Source of the DNA: Vagococcus hydrophili | GTDB lineage: Bacteria > Bacillota > Bacilli > Lactobacillales > Vagococcaceae | Assembly (NCBI RefSeq): GCF_011304195.1 | Contig: NZ_CP049887.1 | Location: 2,356,001-2,420,000, forward strand | Direction of reading: 5' to 3' | DNA length: 64,000 bases | Shown here: positions 9,497 through 17,460 of the stretch, one piece after another | How positions within the stretch are numbered: the first letter of the stretch is position 1 | Layout: the number at the start of each line of letters is the position of its first letter | The notes under the pieces: model-generated | What the model saw: the letters and a program-made list of their open reading frames with translations, nothing else | Told to the model about the DNA's origin: nothing | Database searches by the model: none | Translations under genes and position numbers: made by a program

Positions 9497-9621
9497 CTAA
9501 CCTCTTTTTATTAAAAGTAACAGCTAATTTATTGATCATAATGATTTTAGTAATATGAAGTGAAAATTTAAGAAGATTAATAAAACCAGACTAAACATTA
9601 AACAATGTTAAGAAAAAAAGG

Positions 9622-9652
9622 AAAAAGAAGAAATTCTTCTTTCTTTTTTTGT
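9622..9652 (+). terminator. Terminator after DAHP synthase
   Basis: AAAGAAGAA pairs with TTCTTCTTT with a very tight loop, then a T7 run. The rest of the 9497-9700 gap shows no gene. Confidence 0.65.
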
Positions 9653-9700
9653 GTTTAATTGTTAATCTTATCAGGATAGATAGATTAAGGAGGATAAAAA

Positions 9701-10615
9701 ATGGGACATATTAAAAAAGCTTATCAAAAAAATGAGATGATTAAAAAGAGTATTATTGTTGTCTTTGCTGGTATTGTACTAGCAGTTGCTTTGAATTTGT
9801 TTTTAATACCAGCCAATGTTTTCTCAGCTGGTGTGAACGGGATTGCACAATTACTTTCGGGGATACTTGGAGAGTATAATATAAAGATGGATACTGGGAT
9901 TTTGATATTTATTATGAATGTGCCCATTGCAGTCTTAGGTTGGATCAAGCTTGGAAAATCAGCAACGATTTATAGTTTACTTACAGTGGTTTCTGTTACT
10001 GTGATGACGTTAATTATTCCTGTCACAGAAATTACAGATAACCAAATGATGAACGGGATTGTCGGTGGTGTTTTAACAGGGGTAGCCGTTGGAACGACAA
10101 TGAAATACGGTTTTAGTACAGGTGGAATGGATATCGTTTCTCTTGTGTTAGCAAAAACAACTGGACGTACAGTAGGCTCTCTAATGATGTTTATCAACGT
10201 CTTTATTATTGGAACAGCAGGTTTTGTTTTCGACTGGGAATCAGCACTCTTTACAATTATTTCGATTTTCTGTACCACACAAGTAGTGGATATGATTCAT
10301 ACAAGCCATCAAAAAGTGACCGCCTTTATTATGACCTCCAAACCAGAAGAAGCGATTAAATCGATTCAAGATGAAATTGTTCGTGGGATGACACTTTTAC
10401 CTGGAACAGGCGTTTATTCTCGAAAAGAGGTAACAGTGATTATGATGGTTGTTACCAAATATGAACTTTATGCATTAGAACAAGCTGTGCGCATGGTGGA
10501 TCAAAATGCTTTTATAAATATTCTTCCAACACAAACTGTTTTCGGAAGTTTCTGGAACGAAGATCAACAAAATGAAAAGAAAAAAATGATGAGAGAAGCG
10601 ATGAAAGAGCAATAA
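9701..10615 (+). CDS. YitT family membrane protein (DUF161/DUF2179)
   Basis: 304-residue integral membrane protein. About six hydrophobic segments occupy residues ~18-215, with the family's SAGVNGIAQL and GFSTGGMDI loops. A cytosolic DUF2179 domain of about 80 residues follows (HQKVTAFIMTSKPEEAI ... GTGVYSRKEVTVIMMVV). The molecular function of YitT proteins is not settled; transport is only suspected. RBS is AAGGAGG. Single gene between terminator-like sequence and fabT. Confidence 0.88.
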   Translation: MGHIKKAYQKNEMIKKSIIVVFAGIVLAVALNLFLIPANVFSAGVNGIAQLLSGILGEYNIKMDTGILIFIMNVPIAVLGWIKLGKSATIYSLLTVVSVTVMTLIIPVTEITDNQMMNGIVGGVLTGVAVGTTMKYGFSTGGMDIVSLVLAKTTGRTVGSLMMFINVFIIGTAGFVFDWESALFTIISIFCTTQVVDMIHTSHQKVTAFIMTSKPEEAIKSIQDEIVRGMTLLPGTGVYSRKEVTVIMMVVTKYELYALEQAVRMVDQNAFINILPTQTVFGSFWNEDQQNEKKKMMREAMKEQ

Positions 10616-10703
10616 TGCTCTTTGTCGCTTGTTTTTTTTTAGGTTTAAAATCCTTTGATATCAATGCTTCTAAATGAATTTCTAATTTTATAATAAAAAA
10701 AGC

Positions 10704-10732
10704 TTGCAATTTATTAACGCATTACATATACT
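10704..10732 (+). promoter_or_regulatory. fab operon promoter P1
   Basis: TTGCAA, 17 bp spacer, TATACT. The first FabT palindrome starts on the last base of the -10, so bound FabT should block RNA polymerase. Confidence 0.75.
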
Positions 10733-10744
10733 TTGATTATCAAA
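10732..10744 (+). promoter_or_regulatory. fabT: FabT operator 1
   Basis: TTTGATTATCAAA palindrome matching the known FabT motif of lactic acid bacteria, overlapping the P1 -10 box. Confidence 0.8.
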
Positions 10745-10747
10745 TCA

Positions 10748-10760
10748 TTTGATTATCAAA
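10748..10760 (+). promoter_or_regulatory. fabT: FabT operator 2
   Basis: Second TTTGATTATCAAA, centred 16 bp from operator 1, in the P1 initial transcribed region. Confidence 0.78.
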
Positions 10761-10771
10761 CTATTTTTTCG

Positions 10772-10800
10772 TTGCTTTTTCTTTTTTTTACCCATATACT
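10772..10800 (+). promoter_or_regulatory. fab operon promoter P2
   Basis: TTGCTT, 17 bp spacer, TATACT. It lies 68 bp after P1 with the same -10/operator sequence, so the promoter-operator unit appears duplicated. Transcription would start near 10807, ahead of the fabT ATG. Confidence 0.72.
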
Positions 10801-10812
10801 TTGATTATCAAA
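10800..10812 (+). promoter_or_regulatory. fabT: FabT operator 3
   Basis: Third TTTGATTATCAAA, starting on the last base of the P2 -10, in the same geometry as operator 1 on P1. Confidence 0.8.
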
Positions 10813-10836
10813 CTAATAGTGAAAGAGGCATTTGAA

Positions 10837-11277
10837 ATGGATGATAAGATGAATCTCGTCAATGCCCAGCTAGTAAGAGTCTTTAATGACATTTTGACGA
10901 TTGAAGAGTCGGAACTTAAAAAGAGCAGCTTTTCTGATTTATCAATCAAAGAGATGCATACAATTGAGGCAATTGGTATGGGTGAGAGTAAAACAACAGG
11001 AGAAGTAGCAAAGGAGTTATCTGTAACAGTCGGTACCTTAACGGTGGCTGTGAATAATTTGGTGAAAAAAGGATATGTTGATCGTGTGAGAAGTGATTCA
11101 GATAGACGAATTGTCCGCTTGAAGTTGACAAATCGAGGTCGTCTGTTTTACAGATCTCATCAGCTATTCCATAAAAAAATGGTTGAAGCTGCCTTAGAAG
11201 ATATGGCAGGAGAAGAGAAAGAAGCCCTTGTAAGAGGATTAAAAAGTCTTCACAATTTTCTAAAGAAATATTATTAG
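10837..11277 (+). CDS. fabT: MarR-family fatty acid synthesis repressor FabT
   Basis: 146-residue winged-helix repressor that, with long-chain acyl-ACP as corepressor, represses FAS-II genes in lactic acid bacteria. The MarR helix-turn-helix is clear (TTGEVAKELSVTVGTLTVAVNNLVKKG region, key residues spread over ~50-80) and the wing has RSDSDRRIVRLKLT. The start is the ATG with AGAGG at 9 bp; an upstream in-frame TTG at 10801 lies within the operator and before the P2 start site. As first gene of the fab cluster, with three matching palindromes in front, it is very probably autoregulated. Confidence 0.94.
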   Translation: MDDKMNLVNAQLVRVFNDILTIEESELKKSSFSDLSIKEMHTIEAIGMGESKTTGEVAKELSVTVGTLTVAVNNLVKKGYVDRVRSDSDRRIVRLKLTNRGRLFYRSHQLFHKKMVEAALEDMAGEEKEALVRGLKSLHNFLKKYY

Positions 11278-11299
11278 ACGAGTAAGGAGTTGTAATGTT

Positions 11300-12277
11300 A
11301 TGCAGTTGTATCCTCAAATCACGAGGGTGGCAAAGTACTTACCATCTAATAAAGTAACAAATGATGATTTATCAAAAATCATGGAGACAAGTGATGAATG
11401 GATTGCTTCAAGAACAGGTATCAGAGAACGTCGTATTTCTATAGAAGAAACAACGAGTGATCTTGCCACAGGAGTAGCCAAACAGCTCGTTAAAGAATTA
11501 GATGTATTAAGTTTAGATTTTATTATTATTGCGACAATGACTGCAGATTACGGCACACCATCGACTGCTTGTTTGGTTCAAAATAATATTGGAGCAAAAA
11601 ATGCTTTTTGTTTAGACATTAATGCAGCCTGTTCTGGTTTTATCTTTGCCCTTTCCACCGCTGAAAAATTTTTATCAAGTGGAAAATACCAAAGAGGATT
11701 AGTGATTGGTGCTGAAACAATGTCAACCATGCTTAATTGGGAAGACAGAAGTACAGCGGTACTATTTGGAGACGGAGCAGCGGGTGTGTTATTAGAAAAC
11801 ACATCAACCACTCAGAAGTTCTTTGAAGAAAAACTTCAATCAGATGGTACTCGGGGAATGGCTTTATTCGCTAAAGAAAATATCAATCAAAATCCATTTA
11901 AAAAGCCGACTGACAATAAGTCGGAAGGAATGAAAATGGAAGGAAAACAGATATTTGATTTCGCACTAAGAGACGTTTCCAAAAATATGCTTGAAACCTT
12001 AAGTCTAAACTTAGATTTTAAAGAGGGGCTAGATTATTGCTTAGCCCATCAGGCAAACATTCGAATTTTAGAAGCGATTGCTAAAAAAACTAAAATTCCA
12101 ATGTCTAAAATGTTACACAATGTGCAGTATTACGGCAATACGTCGGCTGCCTCTGTTCCCCTACTTCTCGTTGATGAACTTGAAAAGGGAACCTTAACTC
12201 TAGGGAGTCATCAGAAACTAATGCTAACTGGCTACGGTGCTGGGTTGACCTGGGGAAGTATCTTACTGAAATTATAA
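11300..12277 (+). CDS. fabH: Beta-ketoacyl-ACP synthase III
   Basis: Starts fatty acid chains by condensing acetyl-CoA (or branched primers) with malonyl-ACP. 325 residues. The catalytic triad is intact: Cys111 in NAACSGF, His in AHQANIRI, Asn in [11 protein letters not shown]. The N-terminal [16 protein letters not shown] motif is typical. RBS AAGGAG at 11284 fits the ATG at 11300 better than the out-of-frame ATG at 11294. It follows fabT after 22 bp and is transcribed from the FabT-controlled promoters. Confidence 0.98.
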   Translation: MQLYPQITRVAKYLPSNKVTNDDLSKIMETSDEWIASRTGIRERRISIEETTSDLATGVAKQLVKELDVLSLDFIIIATMTADYGTPSTACLVQNNIGAKNAFCLDINAACSGFIFALSTAEKFLSSGKYQRGLVIGAETMSTMLNWEDRSTAVLFGDGAAGVLLENTSTTQKFFEEKLQSDGTRGMALFAKENINQNPFKKPTDNKSEGMKMEGKQIFDFALRDVSKNMLETLSLNLDFKEGLDYCLAHQANIRILEAIAKKTKIPMSKMLHNVQYYGNTSAASVPLLLVDELEKGTLTLGSHQKLMLTGYGAGLTWGSILLKL

Positions 12278-12309
12278 AAAAATATAACCATTATTGGAGG
12301 AAAATTATT

Positions 12310-12555
12310 ATGTCAACATTTGCAAAAATTCAAGAAATCATCGTGGATCAATTAGGTAAAGAAGAAGAAGAAGTACAATTAACAACAAATTTCCGTGAAG
12401 AATTAGAAGCGGACAGTTTAGATTTATTCCAAATCATGAATGATATCGAAGACGCATTCGAAGATTCAGACGTTAAAATTGAAACTGACGAAGGTTTAAA
12501 CACTGTTGAAGACCTAGTGAAGTTCGTTGACAAACAAATAGCAGAAAATAACTAA
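12310..12555 (+). CDS. acpP: Acyl carrier protein
   Basis: Carries growing acyl chains on a 4'-phosphopantetheine arm. The 81-residue acidic protein has the attachment Ser36 in [11 protein letters not shown], the DSL motif. RBS is TTGGAGG. A strong hairpin terminator directly downstream suggests that acpP is made in excess of the rest of the operon. Confidence 0.97.
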   Translation: MSTFAKIQEIIVDQLGKEEEEVQLTTNFREELEADSLDLFQIMNDIEDAFEDSDVKIETDEGLNTVEDLVKFVDKQIAENN

Positions 12556-12574
12556 TTTAAATAAAAATAGAGAA

Positions 12575-12614
12575 AATAGCTGTAAAGTCACTGACTTTAT
12601 GAGCTATTTTTTTA
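12575..12614 (+). terminator. Intra-operon terminator after acpP
   Basis: AAATAGCT-G-TAAAGTC / GACTTTA-TG-AGCTATTT forms a 15 bp stem with a 3-base loop, followed by TTTT. It stands between acpP and fabK, inside the fab cluster. Confidence 0.85.
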
Positions 12615-12637
12615 AAGGCAATTGAGAGGGTGAACTG

Positions 12638-13600
12638 ATGGAAAAATCAAGATTATGTGAGATGTTAGATATAGATTATCCAATTTTTCAAGGAGCAATG
12701 GCTTGGGTAGCAGAAGAAAAATTAGCGAGTGCTGTGGCAAACGCTGGTGGGTTAGGACTGATTGCATCAGGACATGCACCCAAAGAAATTATTAAAGAAA
12801 AAATTGATATTGCTAAGAAATTGACGGATAAAACATTTGGCGTAAATATCATGATGATGTCACCTTTTGTTGAAGATATTATTGATTTAGTAATAGAAGA
12901 AAAAGTAAAAGTGATTACAACAGGTGCTGGATCACCTGGAAATTACATGAAACGCTTTAAAGAAGCAGGAATTATTGTTATTCCAGTGGTTGCTTCAGTG
13001 GCGCAAGCTCGCCGTATGGAAAAAGTTGGGGCAGACGCAGTGGTTGTTGAAGGTATGGAAGGTGGGGGACATATCGGTAAGTCAACGACCATGACCTTAG
13101 TTCCACAAGTTGTCGATGCCGTTTCGATTCCAGTTATCGCAGCTGGCGGGATTGGAGACGGACGTGGTGTTGCCGCAGCTTTGATGCTAGGGGCAGAAGC
13201 TGTTCAACTTGGAACACGTTTCTTAGTTTCCACTGAATCGATTGCCCATGAAAACTTTAAAGAAAAAGTGGTTAAAGCGAAAGATATTGATACAGTGATT
13301 ACAGGGATGTTAACAGGGCATCCAGTTCGTGGTTTAAAAAATAAATTAACCAAAGAATTTGAAAAAGCAGAACGTTTTGAAGGTGGTCAAGAAACTCCTG
13401 ATTTTGATCGTTTAGAAGAATTAGGAAAAGGTGCTCTAAAACGTGCGGTAATCGATGGAGACACTAAAAACAGCTCCATGATGGCAGGTCAAATTGCTGG
13501 GATGATTAAAACCGACACTCAAAGTTGTGCTGAAATTATTCAAGAGTTAATGATAGAAACAAAACAAGTATTAAACGAACGCTCTAAAGTTTGGAGCTAA
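12638..13600 (+). CDS. fabK: Enoyl-ACP reductase II (FMN-dependent)
   Basis: Final reduction of each FAS-II cycle, NAD(P)H-dependent and FMN-containing; a TIM-barrel enzyme unrelated to FabI. 320 residues, with PIFQGAMAWVAEEKLASAV at the start, VVEGMEGGGHIGKSTTM (phosphate/FMN region) and AAGGIGDGRGVAAALMLGA motifs. FabK enzymes are known to resist triclosan. It is the only enoyl reductase in the cluster; a fabI elsewhere in the genome cannot be excluded. RBS GAGAGGGTG. Confidence 0.97.
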   Translation: MEKSRLCEMLDIDYPIFQGAMAWVAEEKLASAVANAGGLGLIASGHAPKEIIKEKIDIAKKLTDKTFGVNIMMMSPFVEDIIDLVIEEKVKVITTGAGSPGNYMKRFKEAGIIVIPVVASVAQARRMEKVGADAVVVEGMEGGGHIGKSTTMTLVPQVVDAVSIPVIAAGGIGDGRGVAAALMLGAEAVQLGTRFLVSTESIAHENFKEKVVKAKDIDTVITGMLTGHPVRGLKNKLTKEFEKAERFEGGQETPDFDRLEELGKGALKRAVIDGDTKNSSMMAGQIAGMIKTDTQSCAEIIQELMIETKQVLNERSKVWS

Positions 13601-13612
13601 AAGGAGTCAAAC

Positions 13613-14548
13613 ATGACAATCGGATTTGTATTTAGTGGTCAAGGTGCACAATACCTTGGCATGGGAAAGAATTTTTACGAAGAGTCAGAATATTTCAAAA
13701 ATAGAATAGATCAAGCCAGTGATATTTTAGGAGTCAACATTGCTGAAATTATGTTTGAGGATGAAGAAAAATTAAACCTCACTGAATACACACAACCCAT
13801 TATTTTAGCGATGAGTGTGGCAATTTCTGAGATAGTTAAAAGTGAACTTAAGATTAAACCAGCTGTTGTAGCGGGATTAAGTTTAGGTGAGTACACAGCA
13901 TTAGTTGAAAGTGGTGCCTTAACTTTTGAGGAAGCTATTACCTTGGTGAATAAACGAGGTAAGTTGATGCAAGAAGCGGTTCCTCAAGGTGTGGGTGCCA
14001 TGACAGCCGTGATGGGATTAGATCGTGAAACGATTCAATCAGCTTGTTTAGAAGCATCAAAAGTTAAAGGTGTCTATCCTGCTAACTTTAATATGCCAGG
14101 ACAAATTGTGATTGGTGGCTATAAAGAAGGTGTAGAAAAAGCAGAAGAACTCTTAAGGGAAGCTGGCACTAAACGTGTCATTCCTTTAAAAGTAAGTGGA
14201 CCTTTCCATACACCTTTATTAGAAACAGCAGCACAGCAATTAGAAGTAGTTTTAAAGAAAGTCTCATTTAAAGAGATGAAGATTCCAGTTGTTACTAATG
14301 TAACGGGAGCTGTTATTTCTGAAAGAGATGCTTTAGTAGAAACTTTAACAAAGCAAGTCATGTCACCAGTCTATTTTGAGGATTGTATTAACACCATGAT
14401 TGAATCAGGTGTGGATACGTTTATCGAAATTGGACCTGGAAAAACATTAAGTAGCTTCATTAAGAAAATCAATAAAAAAATGATCATCCAAAACGTGGAA
14501 GACATAAAAACATTAAACCGCTTATCAGAACGATTAGCTAAGGATTAA
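13613..14548 (+). CDS. fabD: Malonyl-CoA:ACP transacylase
   Basis: Transfers malonyl from CoA to ACP. 311 residues. The nucleophile is Ser90 in AGLSLGEY, the catalytic His is in SGPFHTPLL, and the N-terminal GQGAQYLGMG loop forms the oxyanion site. RBS AAGGAG; 12 bp gap to fabK and 12 bp to fabG, so the genes are tightly packed. Confidence 0.98.
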   Translation: MTIGFVFSGQGAQYLGMGKNFYEESEYFKNRIDQASDILGVNIAEIMFEDEEKLNLTEYTQPIILAMSVAISEIVKSELKIKPAVVAGLSLGEYTALVESGALTFEEAITLVNKRGKLMQEAVPQGVGAMTAVMGLDRETIQSACLEASKVKGVYPANFNMPGQIVIGGYKEGVEKAEELLREAGTKRVIPLKVSGPFHTPLLETAAQQLEVVLKKVSFKEMKIPVVTNVTGAVISERDALVETLTKQVMSPVYFEDCINTMIESGVDTFIEIGPGKTLSSFIKKINKKMIIQNVEDIKTLNRLSERLAKD

Positions 14549-14560
14549 GGAGATGACAAC

Positions 14561-15295
14561 TTGTTAAAAAATCAAACAGTAGTTATTACTGGAAGTTCAA
14601 GAGGAATCGGTCGTGGATTAGCGCTTGAATTTGCCAAACAAGGCGCCAATATTGTATTAAACGCAAGAAAAGAAATCGATCAAGAATTAATTTCTGAAAT
14701 TGAATCTTATGGAGTTAAAACACATGTGGTTTTAGGGGATATTCAATATTTTGAAGAAGCTAAAAAACTGATTACAGAAGCAAAAGAAGTCTTTGGATCG
14801 GTAGACGTGTTAATCAATAATGCGGGTATTACTCGTGATATGTTATTAATGCGAATGAAAGAAGAAGAGTTTGATTCAGTGATTAACGTGAACCTTAAAG
14901 GAACATTTAACACGATTCAACACGCTTCAAGTATTATGTTAAAACAAAAATCTGGCACGATTATTAATATGTCTAGTGTGGTTGGTTTAACGGGGAACGC
15001 AGGTCAAGCGAACTATGCAGCCAGTAAAGCAGGTGTCATTGGTTTAACAAAATCAGTTGCTCGTGAATTATCATCTCGCGGCATTACATGTAACGCGATT
15101 GCTCCAGGATTTATTGAAACAGACATGACAGATGTTTTAAGTGACAAAGTGAAAGAAGCAACGATTGCTCAAATTCCTTTGAAAAAATTAGGACAAGTGG
15201 AAGATATCGCAAGAGCCGCTGTCTTTTTAGCGACAAACAAATACATCACAGGTCAGGTCATCAACGTTGATGGTGGCATGGTTATGAATGGCTAG
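14561..15295 (+). CDS. fabG: 3-oxoacyl-ACP reductase
   Basis: NADPH-dependent SDR enzyme reducing beta-ketoacyl-ACP. 244 residues. The cofactor loop is GSSRGIGRG, NNAG is present, and the catalytic Tyr152-x3-Lys156 lies in NYAASKAG with the Ser in NMSSVVG. Translation starts at TTG, set by the AAGGAG 9 bp upstream; no ATG lies in a suitable place. Next is fabF after 10 bp. Confidence 0.97.
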   Translation: MLKNQTVVITGSSRGIGRGLALEFAKQGANIVLNARKEIDQELISEIESYGVKTHVVLGDIQYFEEAKKLITEAKEVFGSVDVLINNAGITRDMLLMRMKEEEFDSVINVNLKGTFNTIQHASSIMLKQKSGTIINMSSVVGLTGNAGQANYAASKAGVIGLTKSVARELSSRGITCNAIAPGFIETDMTDVLSDKVKEATIAQIPLKKLGQVEDIARAAVFLATNKYITGQVINVDGGMVMNG

Positions 15296-15305
15296 GAGGT
15301 AACTC

Positions 15306-16544
15306 ATGAGACGAGTTGTAGTAACAGGAATGGGTGCAGTGACACCTTTAGGAAATACAGCAGAAGAATTCAAAAAGAATGTTTTAGCTGGAAAAAATGG
15401 GATTGCCCCAATCAAACGCTTTGATGCCAGTCAAACAGGTATCACAGTTGCCGCTGAGGTGAAAGATTTCGATCCTACTTTATATATGGAGAAAAAAGAA
15501 GCCAAAAGAATGGATATGTTTTCTGTTTATGGTATTGCTGCAGCAACCCAAGCTATGGAAGATAGTGGCTTAAAAATAGATGAAATCGATGCAGATCGTT
15601 TAGGTGTTATTGTGAGTTCTGGAATTGGTGGAATGGAAACAATTCAAAACCAAGTAATCAGAATGCACGATAAAGGGCCAAAACGTGTGGCACCATTCTT
15701 TGTACCAATGGCTATTGGTAACATGGCTGCGGGAAATATTTCAATCAAAGTTGGCGCTAAAGGAATTTGTTCGTCAATTGTGACGGCATGTGCCTCAGCA
15801 ACTAATGCGATTGGTGAAGCCTTCCGCAACATTAAACATGGTTACTCAGATGCGATTTTAGCAGGTGGGGCAGAAGCTACTGTCTGTGAAATTGGTATTT
15901 CTGGATTTGCTTCATTGACTGCGTTAACACCCGCAACTGACCCAAATCGTGCCTCTATTCCTTTTGATAAAGACCGTAGTGGTTTTGTTATGGGTGAAGG
16001 GAGTGCCGTGATTGTTTTAGAAGAATTAGAGCATGCGTTAAAACGTGGGGCTAAGATTTACGGTGAAATCGTCGGTTATGGAACAAACGGAGACTCATAT
16101 CATATTACAAGTCCTAATCCAGATGGTTCTGGAGCGGGTAAATGTATGAAATTAGCGATGGACGAAGCAGGAATCACTCCAAGCCAAGTTAGCTATATCA
16201 ATGCTCACGGAACAAGTACACCAGCCAATGATAGTGGTGAAACGACGGCAATCAAATATGCTTTAGGTGAAGAAGCTAAAAATGTCCCTGTTTCAAGTAC
16301 GAAAAGTATGGTCGGACATTTATTAGGAGCAGCAGGAGCGGTTGAAGCGATCGCTTGTTTAGCAGCCCTTGAAGCAGACTTTATTCCACCAACAATTGGT
16401 TTAGAAAATCCGGGCGTTGGTTGCGATTTAGATTACGTGCCACAAGTTGGACGTAAACAAGAAGTGGAATACACTTTAAGTAACTCTTTAGGCTTTGGTG
16501 GTCACAACGCTGTGATCTGCATGAAGAAATGGCGAGGTGAGTAA
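15306..16544 (+). CDS. fabF: Beta-ketoacyl-ACP synthase II
   Basis: Elongating condensing enzyme. 412 residues. Catalytic Cys162 in TACASATNAIGEA, His in NAHGTSTPANDSGET and His in STKSMVGHLLGAAGA complete the Cys-His-His triad. RBS AGGAGG. accB starts 2 bp after its stop codon. Confidence 0.98.
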   Translation: MRRVVVTGMGAVTPLGNTAEEFKKNVLAGKNGIAPIKRFDASQTGITVAAEVKDFDPTLYMEKKEAKRMDMFSVYGIAAATQAMEDSGLKIDEIDADRLGVIVSSGIGGMETIQNQVIRMHDKGPKRVAPFFVPMAIGNMAAGNISIKVGAKGICSSIVTACASATNAIGEAFRNIKHGYSDAILAGGAEATVCEIGISGFASLTALTPATDPNRASIPFDKDRSGFVMGEGSAVIVLEELEHALKRGAKIYGEIVGYGTNGDSYHITSPNPDGSGAGKCMKLAMDEAGITPSQVSYINAHGTSTPANDSGETTAIKYALGEEAKNVPVSSTKSMVGHLLGAAGAVEAIACLAALEADFIPPTIGLENPGVGCDLDYVPQVGRKQEVEYTLSNSLGFGGHNAVICMKKWRGE

Positions 16545-16546
16545 TT

Positions 16547-17017
16547 TTGTCATTCTCAGATATTAAAGAATTACTAGAGCTTTTTGAAGCTGGTAATATT
16601 CGTGAATTAGATTTGAAACAAGACGAGTTAAGTCTTTACTTAAGCAAAAATGAAACAAGTCGTGAAAAAGTCCAAACTGTAAGTGTTCCAACGCCAACTG
16701 TTGAAGCGCCAGTTGTAACGCAAACAAAAGAAGTGGTCGAACAAGCTTCTCAAGTGTTATCTGAAACTACTGCAGTTGCTGAAGGTGAGCCAGTTACTTC
16801 CCCTATCGTGGGTGTTGTTTACACATCAAGTGATCCAAGTGCTCCGAGTTTTGTGAGTGTTGGTGATACAGTAGCCGTGGGAGATACCTTATGTATCGTT
16901 GAAGCCATGAAAATTATGAATGAAATAAAAAGCGATGTAGCCGGTGTGGTTACTGAAATACTAATAGAAAATGAAGATGTCGTTGAATTTGGTCAAACCT
17001 TATTCCGTATCGCCTAG
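16547..17017 (+). CDS. accB: Biotin carboxyl carrier protein of acetyl-CoA carboxylase
   Basis: Carries biotin between the carboxylase and carboxyltransferase of ACC. 156 residues: an N-terminal helical part (residues ~1-35), a Val/Thr/Pro-rich linker (~36-80), then the biotinyl domain with Lys122 in EAMKIMNEI. It starts at TTG two bases after fabF ends, with GAGGTGA as RBS inside fabF, so translation is probably coupled. Confidence 0.96.
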   Translation: MSFSDIKELLELFEAGNIRELDLKQDELSLYLSKNETSREKVQTVSVPTPTVEAPVVTQTKEVVEQASQVLSETTAVAEGEPVTSPIVGVVYTSSDPSAPSFVSVGDTVAVGDTLCIVEAMKIMNEIKSDVAGVVTEILIENEDVVEFGQTLFRIA

Positions 17018-17027
17018 GAGGATTACT

Positions 17028-17456
17028 ATGCAATTAAATGTACAAGAAATTATGGAAATTATCCCAAACCGCTACCCAATCATGATGGTAGATAAGGTAA
17101 CTGAATTAGAACCAGGAAAATATGTTAAAGCGATTAAAAACGTGACTTATAACGAAAGTTTCTTCCCAGGACATTTCCCAGGAGAACCCGTTATGCCTGG
17201 CGTTTTAATTTTAGAAGCCTTAGCTCAAACAGGTTCAATTCCTTTACTTAAGAGTGAAGAATTCCAAGGTCAAACTGGTTACTTAGGTGGTATTGATAAA
17301 GTGAAATTCCGTCAAAAAGTTGTTCCAGGTGATGTATTAGTGATGGAAATGGAAATCATTAAACAAAAAGGTAACATTGGTGTTGGTAAAGCAACGGCAT
17401 CTGTTGAAGGTAAAAAAGTTTGTACAGCTTTAATGACATTTATTATTGGAGCGTAA
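17028..17456 (+). CDS. fabZ: 3-hydroxyacyl-ACP dehydratase
   Basis: Dehydrates beta-hydroxyacyl-ACP. Hot-dog fold, 142 residues. The active-site His is in GHFPGEPVMPGVL and the partner Glu in LILEALAQ. The ATG at 17028 is preceded by AGGAGG; a longer frame reading back into accB is not used. Whether a FabN-type isomerase paralogue for unsaturated fatty acids exists elsewhere cannot be seen here. Confidence 0.96.
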   Translation: MQLNVQEIMEIIPNRYPIMMVDKVTELEPGKYVKAIKNVTYNESFFPGHFPGEPVMPGVLILEALAQTGSIPLLKSEEFQGQTGYLGGIDKVKFRQKVVPGDVLVMEMEIIKQKGNIGVGKATASVEGKKVCTALMTFIIGA

Positions 17457-17460
17457 GCCT

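Noticed and set aside
11294-11296. ATG six bases before the fabH start
   Set aside because: It is out of frame with fabH and closes quickly.
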